Shown: positions 7,075 through 15,400 of the stretch, piece after piece
Position numbering within the stretch: position 1 is the first letter of the stretch
Layout: the number at the start of each line of letters is the position of its first letter
From: Bacteroidales bacterium
GTDB taxonomy: Bacteria; Bacteroidota; Bacteroidia; Bacteroidales; F082
Assembly (NCBI GenBank): GCA_015493525.1
Contig: WGCY01000032.1
Location: forward strand, 1-32,871
DNA: 32,871 bases
Direction of reading: 5' to 3'
The notes under the pieces: generated by a model
The model's input: the letters and a program-made list of their open reading frames with translations, nothing else
Database searches by the model: none
What the model was told of the DNA's origin: nothing
Program-made: the position numbers and the translations under genes

Positions 7075-8211
7075 TTATCCCCGCTTCTTGAAGTCTTGAG
7101 AATAAATACGATACGTTTTATACGGGTCCGCATTTATGTTTTTCAGAATACGGTTCATCATGGTGTTATTTTCCAGAATCCAACTTGCTTCCGCTTCTTT
7201 GTACCCCCATTTCTCAGCCGCTTTAAAGCAGCGGGCATACATAACCGTGTCAATCCCTTTGAGGCGATAACCATCAATCAATCCAAGTGTCAGTACTCGG
7301 CCACGGTTGACTTTCTTTTTGAAATTGATTAATTTCAAAAAATTAAACGGGAAAAGACGGCCATCGCGTATCGTTCTCGTAATCTGATTTAAATCCGGCA
7401 GAATGGCAATAAATGCCACCGGTTTGCCTTTGTCCTCGGCAATATACACAAAGTCGGATGTAGTAACCATTTTAAGCTCCTGCGCCAGGGCTTTAAACTC
7501 ATCATCATCCATGGGGATAAAACCCCAGTTCTTTTCCCAGGCCTTGTTGTAAACATATTGCAATTTGGAAGCTTCTTCTTTTATCTTTTTAAAATTCACA
7601 TTCCGGACAGTAATTCCATCCGCATTCAGCCGTTTTTCAATGTTATCTGCCAGCTGAAGATATCTTTTAGGAAAATTGCTCACCGGAAAACGATAGGAAA
7701 ACAGATCCATCTTTTTGCCAAAGCCGGCAGCCTTAATCAGGTCGTCATAGTAAGGCTTGTTGTGTACCATCATCACATAGGGCTGGGTATCAAACCCTTT
7801 GACAAGCGTTCCGCAAGTGTCGTTTGTAGAAGGGTTCATGGGGCCATATATCCCATCAACACCTTTTTCTTTCAGCCACTTTTTGGCCGCATCAAAAAGT
7901 GCCCCGGAAACTTCCTTGTCGTTCACCGACTCAAAAAAGCCAAAAAAGCCATAGTTCTCATGCCAGTGTTTTACATAATTTTGGTTGGTGATGGCTCCGA
8001 TACGCCCCACCACATCGCCCTGATCATTCAACGCAATAAAATAATCGGCATCCGCATGATGGAAAAACGGATTTTTCTTTTTATCCAGTGTCTCTTTCTG
8101 AACAATCCGTAAATCGGGCACATAAAGTGCATCATTGGCATAAAGTTTATAAGGAAACCCTATAAATGCTTTTAAATCCTTTTTACTTTCAACTTTTTTT
8201 ATCTGAACCAT
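7075..8211 (-). CDS. GNAT-fold N-acyltransferase-like protein (YghO / bacterial ceramide synthase-like candidate)
   Basis: A 378-residue soluble protein, first gene of the four-gene operon. The N-terminal third has YFIALNDQGDVVGRIGAITN (about 57-76), the usual GNAT strand pattern before the acyl-CoA site. The conserved-looking stretch IYGPMNPSTNDTCG follows. The C-terminal half carries a second GNAT-like strand block (DFVYIAEDKGKPVAFIAILPD) and ends with a region like 'EASWILENNTMMNRIL', also GNAT-like. I connect it with the long GNAT-type proteins such as E. coli YghO and with the N-acyltransferases proposed as bacterial ceramide synthases; this is from memory and needs a profile search. Its operon partners, an Aur1-like protein and an epimerase-type reductase, support an N-acylation step in sphingolipid synthesis. 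A -7 element lies just upstream at 8232-8239. Confidence 0.75.
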   Translation of the reverse strand: MVQIKKVESKKDLKAFIGFPYKLYANDALYVPDLRIVQKETLDKKKNPFFHHADADYFIALNDQGDVVGRIGAITNQNYVKHWHENYGFFGFFESVNDKEVSGALFDAAKKWLKEKGVDGIYGPMNPSTNDTCGTLVKGFDTQPYVMMVHNKPYYDDLIKAAGFGKKMDLFSYRFPVSNFPKRYLQLADNIEKRLNADGITVRNVNFKKIKEEASKLQYVYNKAWEKNWGFIPMDDDEFKALAQELKMVTTSDFVYIAEDKGKPVAFIAILPDLNQITRTIRDGRLFPFNFLKLINFKKKVNRGRVLTLGLIDGYRLKGIDTVMYARCFKAAEKWGYKEAEASWILENNTMMNRILKNINADPYKTYRIYSQDFKKRG

Positions 8212-8231
8212 GTTCGTTTTATTTTAAGCGT

Positions 8232-8239
8232 CAAATATA
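8232..8239 (-). promoter_or_regulatory. -7 promoter element for the four-gene lipid operon
   Basis: CAAATATA reads TATATTTG on the coding strand and matches TAnnTTTG, 21 bp upstream of the ATG at 8211. No other promoter is seen inside the operon, where gaps are 6 bp or less. Confidence 0.45.
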
Positions 8240-8368
8240 AATGTTTTTCTGAAAAGAGCATTTCTTGGAAGTCGGCCATCTGGTTTTAAGACACCGATAA
8301 TCCTTTTAAACTGGTTACTTTTCTCTTCAACTACACAGACTTCCCATGAAAAAAATTTTTTAGGATAG

Positions 8369-8400
8369 TTGTATTTAAAAAAGAAATAATACTATTTTTG
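8369..8400 (+). promoter_or_regulatory. Promoter of the tRNA-Leu pair
   Basis: TTG at 8369-8371 and TATTTTTG at 8393-8400 are separated by 21 bp, matching the Bacteroidota -33/-7 layout. The -7 box ends 15 bp before the first tRNA base. Confidence 0.6.
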
Positions 8401-8415
8401 CACCCTCTTTTAAAT

Positions 8416-8500
8416 GCCCAGGTGGCGGAAATGGTAGACGCGCATGGTTGAGGGCCATGTTCCCGTTTTGGGAGTGCAAGTTCGATTCTTGTTCTGGGCA
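8416..8500 (+). tRNA. tRNA-Leu (anticodon GAG)
   Basis: An 85-nt class II tRNA. The acceptor stem GCCCAGG pairs with TCTGGGC, with discriminator A at 8500. The anticodon stem CATGG/CCATG encloses the loop TTGAGGG, which puts GAG at 8450-8452. A long variable arm (CCC/GGG) and a T arm with TTCGATT follow. CCA is not encoded. It is followed 66 bp later by a second tRNA-Leu, and the pair probably forms one transcript. Confidence 0.95.
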
Positions 8501-8507
8501 CAAAGAG

Positions 8508-8560
8508 AATGTTGAATGTGGAAGAATGATTGAGGAATACCGGATTTGTCATTCAACATT
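8508..8560. repeat. 11-bp perfect inverted repeat between the two tRNA genes
   Basis: AATGTTGAATG at 8508-8518 is the exact reverse complement of CATTCAACATT at 8550-8560, with a 31-bp loop. In the precursor RNA it would close a hairpin between the two tRNAs and might guide processing; there is no U tract, so it is not an intrinsic terminator. Confidence 0.55.
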
Positions 8561-8566
8561 TTGAAT

Positions 8567-8650
8567 GCCCAAGTGGCGGAATTGGTAGACGCGCTAGTTT
8601 CAGGGACTAGTGATCGCAAGGTCGTGTAGGTTCGAGTCCTATCTTGGGCA
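8567..8650 (+). tRNA. tRNA-Leu (anticodon CAG)
   Basis: An 84-nt class II tRNA with acceptor strands GCCCAAG and CTTGGGC and discriminator A at 8650. The anticodon stem CTAGT/ACTAG holds the loop TTCAGGG, giving CAG at 8601-8603. It has a long variable arm and the T-loop TTCGAGT. CCA is not encoded. A strong intrinsic terminator follows within 10 bp, so this is the last gene of the tRNA transcript. Confidence 0.95.
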
Positions 8651-8655
8651 CTTTC

Positions 8656-8697
8656 AAACCCGTATTTTCCATGGAAAGTACGGGTTTTTATTTTTTG
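8656..8697 (+). terminator. Intrinsic terminator of the tRNA-Leu transcript
   Basis: AAACCCGTA (8656-8664) pairs with TACGGGTTT (8679-8687). The interior TTTTCC/GGAAAG also pairs, giving a long nearly continuous stem, and a T-rich tract runs to 8696. Confidence 0.85.
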
Positions 8698-8894
8698 TCA
8701 GGGCACCGGCCGGGCTATCCGCCATAGTCCTCGTTGCAAAAACGGTGTCGGCTAAGCGTTTGCAGGAGCTTCCTCCGGTCGCTCTGCCCCCGCAAGCCTC
8801 CCTCCCGTTTTGCCCCTGCGGGCTATCGGCTGCTATCCCTGGTGCAAAACATCCGTTGCCCTCATGGAACCGGTTTCCATAGAAAAAGGATGTT
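8698..8894. other. Repeat-like GC-rich intergenic stretch without a gene
   Basis: About 200 bp of GC-rich sequence (for example GGTCGCTCTGCCCCCGCAAG) with several frames open in both directions but no start with a promoter and no recognisable protein. Its base composition differs from both the tRNA pair and the next gene. It runs directly into a dispersed repeat at 8895, so I take it as degenerate intergenic repeat material; its relatives, if any, lie outside this window. Confidence 0.4.
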
Positions 8895-8993
8895 GCATTC
8901 AAGAAGCAATTTTCTTCCGGCTTCGGACTTCTGGCCTCCGGCAATAATAATCGCACAATAGATCAATCTTTCACCAAATTTGCAGTAGCACCA
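8895..8993. repeat. Dispersed intergenic repeat, copy 1
   Basis: About 99 bp beginning GCATTCAAGAAGCAA and ending GCAGTAGCACCA. It matches 11734-11839 in the same direction, with substitutions and a small length difference around the TTCCGGCTTCGGACTTCT core. It lies just upstream of the large secreted-protein gene, and copy 2 lies just downstream of it. Confidence 0.75.
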
Positions 8994-9058
8994 TAAATAT
9001 TAACAAGGCGTTGTCCATAAACAATCAGGACAGCATCTGTTCATGTAAGGGTAATCCC

Positions 9059-9066
9059 TATTTTTG
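9059..9066 (+). promoter_or_regulatory. -7 promoter element upstream of the large secreted-protein gene
   Basis: TATTTTTG matches TAnnTTTG. It lies inside the longest possible reading frame, 17 bp before the TTG at 9083. This argues that translation begins at or after 9083 and not at the TTG at 9011. Confidence 0.45.
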
Positions 9067-9082
9067 CACAAAAATTCTGAGA

Positions 9083-11647
9083 TTGAAAAAAAGAATCCCC
9101 TACATTTTATGCCTGGTGTTTTTCAATATAACGGCACTTCTTGCCACCGCACAATCGTGGAACAGGGATTTTAACTTTCATTTGGCCTATCCGCAGCTGT
9201 CTCCGGGGGGAGAGATGGCCTCCGCCTTTGACCTGCTCGCCTACAACAACGACATAAGCGTTCTCAGCCTGCACCTTGACCTGTCATACAAGGTGCAATT
9301 ATTGCTCACAAAGCCTGAAAGTGGTATTCCCATCCTCTATTACAACGTCCGCTTGCAGTCTGTCGGGGGCAGCACCAATTTTCGTGATTTTAAGGTCGAT
9401 TCCCTGCTGGAACCCCAAAAAATTGAAGCGGAAATCAAAGTTTACCAGAACCATCAGCTAAAGGATTCGCTGGTACAAACTATCCTGGTCAACCGCGATC
9501 AAATTCTGCTTCCTGTTTCCGGCCGCGTACCGCTCTCTTCGCTTTACATCACCTTTCGTATCAGAAAGGTTATCTACACCGAAGAGAACTACCGCCGTTT
9601 AGTTCGGACAGCCGGCGAAATAAACCACTATTACGGCTATTTTGAGATCATGAAAGAGCTTCCCCGCTTTTTGCTGAAGACATCCGTATCCAAAACGCCT
9701 CCCGCTCATTTTTTTCTGAATTACCTCCTGCTCAGCCGCTTAAAATATTACGTCCGGCAACACAACCTCTCACAACAACTGCATCTGGACCAACATGACC
9801 CTTTGAATTTTGAGAAAGCTTTTAAAAAGATGTCCCGCAAGCAGCTGCGCATGAAAACATTGTCGCAACAGCAACTTAGCAAAAAAGGGGCTATGAGCCT
9901 GGCAGACAAAGAAAACTTCACCCACGGATATGTGGCCCTCTCCATCAAAGCCGTATCCCTTTCAAAAGAACACCAGCCTTACATTGCAGCCAGTTTCAAT
10001 GAATTTGCCCGGGTATTTCCCGGCGATAAAGAAGCTGCTTTTGTTCAACGGGCAGAGGCTTATTACCGGCAGGGCCATTCCCCGGGACAGGAATCCGCTT
10101 CGCAGGAAATCTACCAGTACTTCATCGATGCCGCCTCATTAAAAATCCGTGAACAATCCTTTGTCCGTGCACTGGATTTTCTGACCAATGCCGCCTATTT
10201 TGAGGATCATTTTCCCGAAGTAAAACGCCTTGGCAAATTCGATAGCTGCCTTTTGCGCGCCCGCGATGGGCTGGCTTCTTCTTATCTGAAAGTTGCCCTG
10301 ATGGCCTCCGAAAACAACGACATCCCACTGGCAAACAGGTACAGAAAAAAAGCTTCACAAAGTTTGAAAGCCTACGCCACAAAAATTAATTTGTCAAAAA
10401 AACCGCTTTGTTATTCGCTTTATTCCCAAGAGATCTTCCGGATGGCAGAAAACAGCCTCCAACAGGGACATTTCCATAATGCACTTTCTCTTCTCGATAC
10501 AGCGCAAAGGGCCTGCTATAAGCTCGAAGGTATTGATTCACTACGAACAACCATTTGCAAAGAGTTGTTAAAACACAGGCTCGACACTGCCCGGGAATTG
10601 CTGGAGCAGGGAAACATTACGGCCTCCCGCACAAACCTGTTGCAGCTGGCAACAGACTATCCGGAGCTTTGCCCTTCCAAAGCGAAGTTCACGCAAAACA
10701 GGGATGTGATGGAAACAGCTACGGCCATTTTTCAGCAAACTATCACAGCCGGGGCACAGCTCCATGCACAAAACCTGAATACACAGGCAATGGACTGTCT
10801 GACTTCGGCAGCAAAATTTCAAAAAGCTTTTTCGCTTCCCGGTTCCCCGCAACTGGACAGCCTGATTACGGTAACCACCATTCCTTACGTAATTTCTATT
10901 GCCGACAAGGCCAATCTGGAAATATGGAAAAAACATTTTCAAAAAGCAGATTCCATATTCAAAACAGCACGAAACTTAAGCCTGCGTTATGGTGTAGCGG
11001 AAAACAATGAAGTGAAAAATACGCTCAATGCCCTTTCTGCAAAAATTAAAATAGCGGATTGTCAATGGAAACAGGAGAGAATCTCAACGCTTTTTTCAAA
11101 AATAAACCGGGCTGTCGAAGCCTACGAACTGACAGCGGCCAAAAGTTATTTTCTCCGGGCAAGAAAGCTTTATGCCCGTCGTGGCTCCTGCCAAAGGGAT
11201 AACAAACAAACAGCCGATACACTCCGCGTTTACGAAAACCTTTTTCACTATACTGACGCTTACCACACATTGACTTTGCAACTGTTCAACAAGGGGTTTG
11301 CTGCCGTATTGCCGGAATTTGCCAGGCTGGAAGAACAGTACCATGCTGAACACCTCGAAAAGTTTAAACTTCCCTATTCCGGTCTCTATGCCTTTGTTCA
11401 AAGCCAACACTCGGACAAGCTCACCATGGAAGCAGTCCATTATTTTATTCAAAATAAAGAATTTGCCAAGGCTTTACGCTACCTGCAACTCTCGAAAAAT
11501 GCAGCAGATGCCAAAACCGAACAAAAACAGATTGCATTGGGTTTTGTGGCCCAAAACATGACACCCCAATACCGGCTTTTAACACAACCCGCGTGGGTAC
11601 ATTTTGCCAAAGCCTACAGGAAAGCACTTTCGTCGAAAACAAAATAA
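9083..11647 (+). CDS. Large secreted helical-repeat protein of unknown function
   Basis: The frame is open from 9011 but has no in-frame ATG before the mature protein. I choose TTG 9083 because it puts a clean signal peptide at the N-terminus (KKRIPYILCLVFF, then a cut after ALLATAQ), and because a -7 element at 9059-9066 would otherwise lie inside the gene. The product is then 854 residues. The first ~170 mature residues are strand-rich. The remainder is a long run of amphipathic helices, many carrying A..Y...G..a.A...L patterns (for instance ALSLLDTAQ, ARELLEQGN, AKSYFLRARKLYARRG), resembling degenerate tetratricopeptide repeats. I do not recognise the family. It would be exported to the periplasm or outer surface. 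It stands alone between two copies of a dispersed repeat. Confidence 0.75.
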   Translation: MKKRIPYILCLVFFNITALLATAQSWNRDFNFHLAYPQLSPGGEMASAFDLLAYNNDISVLSLHLDLSYKVQLLLTKPESGIPILYYNVRLQSVGGSTNFRDFKVDSLLEPQKIEAEIKVYQNHQLKDSLVQTILVNRDQILLPVSGRVPLSSLYITFRIRKVIYTEENYRRLVRTAGEINHYYGYFEIMKELPRFLLKTSVSKTPPAHFFLNYLLLSRLKYYVRQHNLSQQLHLDQHDPLNFEKAFKKMSRKQLRMKTLSQQQLSKKGAMSLADKENFTHGYVALSIKAVSLSKEHQPYIAASFNEFARVFPGDKEAAFVQRAEAYYRQGHSPGQESASQEIYQYFIDAASLKIREQSFVRALDFLTNAAYFEDHFPEVKRLGKFDSCLLRARDGLASSYLKVALMASENNDIPLANRYRKKASQSLKAYATKINLSKKPLCYSLYSQEIFRMAENSLQQGHFHNALSLLDTAQRACYKLEGIDSLRTTICKELLKHRLDTARELLEQGNITASRTNLLQLATDYPELCPSKAKFTQNRDVMETATAIFQQTITAGAQLHAQNLNTQAMDCLTSAAKFQKAFSLPGSPQLDSLITVTTIPYVISIADKANLEIWKKHFQKADSIFKTARNLSLRYGVAENNEVKNTLNALSAKIKIADCQWKQERISTLFSKINRAVEAYELTAAKSYFLRARKLYARRGSCQRDNKQTADTLRVYENLFHYTDAYHTLTLQLFNKGFAAVLPEFARLEEQYHAEHLEKFKLPYSGLYAFVQSQHSDKLTMEAVHYFIQNKEFAKALRYLQLSKNAADAKTEQKQIALGFVAQNMTPQYRLLTQPAWVHFAKAYRKALSSKTK

Positions 11648-11657
11648 ATCTATTTCT

Positions 11658-11780
11658 ATGAAAAAATTTTTGAAACTGTTGCTCATCAGCAATTCCACCA
11701 TGGCCGGCGAAGCTTATCTGAGATGGCCGCTCAGCATTCAAGAAGCAAATTTCTTCCGACTTCCGGCTTCGGACTTCTGA
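11658..11780 (+). pseudogene. pepE: Truncated 5' fragment of dipeptidase E (pepE), cut by a dispersed repeat
   Basis: An ATG 10 bp after the preceding stop opens a 40-codon frame starting MKKFLKLLLISNSTMAGEAY. The LLLISNST...GEAYL pattern matches the first strand of PepE, an alpha-aspartyl dipeptidase of the serine-nucleophile S51 family, normally about 230 residues. After the codons for LRWPL, at about 11733, the frame passes into the dispersed repeat and stops at 11778-11780. The catalytic Ser, His and Glu regions are absent. No other part of pepE is in the window. I call it a remnant from the N-terminal match alone. Confidence 0.6.
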
Positions 11781-11839
11781 CCTCCGGCAACAATAACTAC
11801 ACAATACATCCATCTTCCACTAAATTCGCTGTAGCACCA
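11734..11839. repeat. Dispersed intergenic repeat, copy 2
   Basis: About 106 bp from GCATTCAAGAAGCAA to GCTGTAGCACCA, in the same orientation as 8895-8993. It starts inside the broken pepE frame and ends 1 bp before the stop codon of aroK on the other strand, so both of its edges are gene boundaries. Its core contains alternating CTTCCGGCTTCGGACTTC-type heptads also seen, reversed, at 30045-30072. Confidence 0.75.
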
Positions 11840-11840
11840 A

Positions 11841-12356
11841 CTACTTTAAACCCTCCATAATCTTCCCGGCCAGTGCCGGAACATCCAATTGCATGGCATT
11901 CACCTGTATGTCAGCTTTTTGGTAACAATTTAGCCGTTCGGCAAGTTTTTCTTCAATAAATTTTGTCAATACTGCTCCCGATTTCCCTGTTACCAGCGGA
12001 CGTTTGCGTTTGGCATGAAGCAGGCGATGCGCAATGGCAGGAGGTGTCATATCCAGAAAAACACTCAGGCCATAGCGGTTAATTTCATCCATGCCATGAT
12101 GATGACAAGGGGTCCCCCCTCCGGTGGCAACCACGACACCTTCCATTTCAAAAGTCTTTTTCAGCCGGTCGTATTCCAGCTTTCGGAAAAGCGGCTCATC
12201 ATATTTCTCGAAAAACTGATGGATTTCAATTTTAAATTTCTCTTCGAAAAAGTCGTCCATATCCACAAAGTGGTAACCCAGGTACCGGGCAAGCTTCTTG
12301 CCAACAGTAGTCTTTCCCACCCCCATAAAGCCCACAAGATAAATACGCTCTTTCAT
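11841..12356 (-). CDS. aroK: Shikimate kinase
   Basis: A 171-residue cytoplasmic kinase, normal length, that phosphorylates shikimate at the 3-hydroxyl with ATP in chorismate synthesis. The Walker A loop is GFMGVGKTT (9-17), Asp34 lies in VDMDD, a substrate-binding Arg is likely Arg58 in LFRKLE, and the GGG loop is ATGGGT (77-82). The lid RKRPL is present. It is not next to other aromatic-pathway genes. A -7 element at 12375-12382 serves it, divergently from the GH3 gene promoter. Confidence 0.95.
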   Translation of the reverse strand: MKERIYLVGFMGVGKTTVGKKLARYLGYHFVDMDDFFEEKFKIEIHQFFEKYDEPLFRKLEYDRLKKTFEMEGVVVATGGGTPCHHHGMDEINRYGLSVFLDMTPPAIAHRLLHAKRKRPLVTGKSGAVLTKFIEEKLAERLNCYQKADIQVNAMQLDVPALAGKIMEGLK

Positions 12357-12374
12357 TACAAAATTCTTTCATGT

Positions 12375-12382
12375 CAAAAATA
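12375..12382 (-). promoter_or_regulatory. -7 promoter element for aroK
   Basis: CAAAAATA reads TATTTTTG on the coding strand, 19 bp before the ATG. It is back to back with the GH3 gene promoter at 12421-12428. Confidence 0.45.
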
Positions 12383-12420
12383 AAACCTTTTGACAGACAA
12401 ACTATCTATCCTGAATTTTT

Positions 12421-12428
12421 TATTTTTG
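12421..12428 (+). promoter_or_regulatory. -7 promoter element for the GH3/beta-lactamase gene
   Basis: TATTTTTG, 16 bp before the ATG at 12445. A TTTTG at 12388-12392 lies about 28 bp upstream, longer than the usual 19-21 bp spacing, so the -33 box is unclear. Confidence 0.45.
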
Positions 12429-12444
12429 GAAAAAATAATTTCCC

Positions 12445-15400
12445 ATGAAAAAATATTACAATTTGTTGTCGGTTTACCTTTTTTTTCTTTCAATTTTTAC
12501 ATTTTCCGGACAGCTGTCGGCACAAAACATCTTACAGCAAAAACAGGCCATCCGTTGGGCCGATTCTGTTTACCAAAGCCTCACCATCGACCAACGCATC
12601 GGGCAACTCATCATTACCCGTGCCAACAATCCCCATGGGCCGTACGATCCGCAATTAGACAAATTGATTAAGCGATACAATTTGGGCGGTGTGAGTTTTC
12701 TTGCCGGTGATCCGGTAAAACAGGCATTACAGACAAACCACTGGAACAAACTTGCCCAAACGCCATTGTTCGTGGCCATGGATGCCGAATGGGGCATCGG
12801 GATGCGGCTCAAAGACACCCAGAAATATCCTTACCAAATGACACTTGGCGCAGTAGATAACGACAGCCTGTTGTACCGTATGGGGAAACAAATCGGCAAC
12901 CAGTGCCGGCGCATGGGCATCCAGATTAATTTTGCACCGGTGGTGGATGTCAACAGCAACCCGCAGAATCCCGTTATCGGAATGCGCTCGTTTGGTGATA
13001 ATCCCCACAAAGTGGCGGAAAAAGCATTTCAGTATGTAAAAGGCATGGAAGCGGCCGGCATTATTGCTTGCGCCAAACATTTCCCCGGCCATGGCAACAC
13101 TTCCCGGGATTCGCACAAGACCCTGCCGGTGGTCCATGATTCCAAAAAAGAAATAGAAGAAACCGCACTCCTGCCCTATCGTTTTCTTTTCAAAAGCCAG
13201 CCGCCGGTGTCTGCTGTTATGGTTGCCCACCTGTCCGTCCCGGCATTGGAAAAAAAGAAAATGCTCCCCACCAGCCTCTCCTACAATGTGGTTACCAAAC
13301 TGCTAAAAGACAAAATGCATTTTCACGGGCTTATCATTACCGATGCCCTGGATATGAAAGGGGTTTCCGAACATTTCGGCCCCGGAGATGCTGCCAAAAA
13401 AGCTTTTGAGGCAGGGAACGATATACTGCTGACACCCGGCAACATCCCCGCTGCCATTGCCAAAATCAAAGCCGTGGTTTTGAAAAACAAAACCTATGCA
13501 CAAAGGCTGGAAAACAGTTGTAAAAAAATACTTTATTACAAATATATCAGTGGTGCCGGCCGGCGGGAAATGATAGACACAGCCCACTTGATGGCCGATT
13601 TAAACAAACCGGAATACAAACGAACGGCCGGTTATCTCTATTCGCAATCCATAACGGTCGTAAAAAATGAAGGCAACCTGCTCCCTTTGCAGGATACCGT
13701 CCCGGCTTCCACCGCCATTGTCAGGGTGGGAGATAACCATCCCTCTGTTTTTGAGGATACCTTTCATCAATATTTTCCATCAAAAGTGTTTTACCTTCCC
13801 CGGAATGCCACAGAAGCCGAATATAATTTTGTTTTAAAACAGCTCCAAAAATTTGACAGGGCCGTTCTCTGTATCGTCAATACAAACATCGCTGCCACAA
13901 AACGTTTCGGCATAACGGAAGCAGAAGTCCGGTTTGCAGAAAATGCAGCAAAGCAAACCAAAACTGTTCTCAATATTTTTGCCAGTCCGTATGCTTTAAA
14001 CCTTTTCCAAAGCCTGAAGGGTTTTCAGGCGATTATCGTTTCGTACCAGGAAGTACCACAAACGCTGAAAGCTTCGGCAGAAGTCATTACGGGTACCCGC
14101 AAAGCCATCGGAAAACTCCCTGTGCATACACGAGATTTTTCAACGGGAACAGGCATTTATCTTCCCAAAATCCGTCTTCGCTATGGTACGCCGCAGGAGG
14201 TGGGAGCCAACCCGGTTTCTTTAAAAAGAGTAGATTCCATCGCCCTGGCCGGCATCGGGATGAAAGCCTATCCCGGATGCCAGATTCTTGCTGCCAAAAA
14301 CGGTATTATTTTTTACCATAAAACGTTCGGCTATCAGACTTATGCCGATACGGTTCCCGAAAAGGCAAATTACCTGTACGACCTTGCTTCGCTGACCAAA
14401 ATGCTGGCCACTACGGTAGCCCTGATGAAGCAGCAGGAAGACAGTGTCATCGACATTAGCAAAAAACTGTCCGACTACCTGCCCATGCTCCGGCTTTCCA
14501 ACAAGAAAGATTTAGGTTTTAAGGAGGTTTTGTCGCATCAGGCCGGCCTGCAGGATTGGATACCGTTTTATCTGTACACACTAAAGCTCCATTTTACGGA
14601 AAAAATGATTCCCAATACGAACGTATTACACTGGATTGAGTATGACCTGTGTAAAATGAATCCCGACAGCATCGGTCCGAACACTTCTATTTATCATCAT
14701 AAAATCAGCGAATTATACACAGTCAGGGTGGCACAGGACCTTTACCTGCAGAAAGATTACCATTATCGCATGATGCAACAGATACTGGATTCGCCCCTGG
14801 GCAAGAAGAAATACCAATACAGCGGCCTGGGATTTTACCTTTTTAAGGCCATGACCGAGCGGCTCAACGAACAGCCATTCGACCAATATCTATACAAAAA
14901 CATTTATCACCGCATGGGGCTTTACCACCTTGTTTTCACGCCACGCCGGTATTTTCCCTACACAGAAACCAATCCCACCGAACATGATACGATATGGCGC
15001 ATGCAACAGGTGTGGGGCGATGTGCACGACATGGGGGCCGCCATGCTGGGTGGCGTTTCGGGCAACGCCGGCCTTTTCGGCGATGCACACGATGTGGCCG
15101 CCATCATGCAGATGCTTGTGGATGGTGGTGAGTATAACGGGAAAAGAATCTTAAGCAGCCGGGTGATTAACCTGTTTAACCATCGTTATTTTGCAGCCGA
15201 CAGCAACCGCCGGGGGCTGGGATTTGATAAACCATTGCTAAAATATGTCGACCACAAATCCAATTGCAAATCGGCTTCAGACAAGAGTTTCGGCCATTCA
15301 GGGTTTACCGGCACCTATGCCTGGGCCGACCCGAAAAACGGGCTGGTTTACGTATTTCTTTCCAACCGTGTCTTCCCCGATATGATGAACACCAAACTGG

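Noticed and set aside
6370-7332. A 320-codon plus-strand frame antisense to the PAP2 gene
   Set aside because: It crosses the junction of two real genes, has a highly basic, low-complexity composition and no recognisable domain.
8610-8961. Several ~70-100-codon frames on both strands after the tRNA pair
   Set aside because: They overlap the tRNA, its terminator or the dispersed repeat and show no start context or family similarity.
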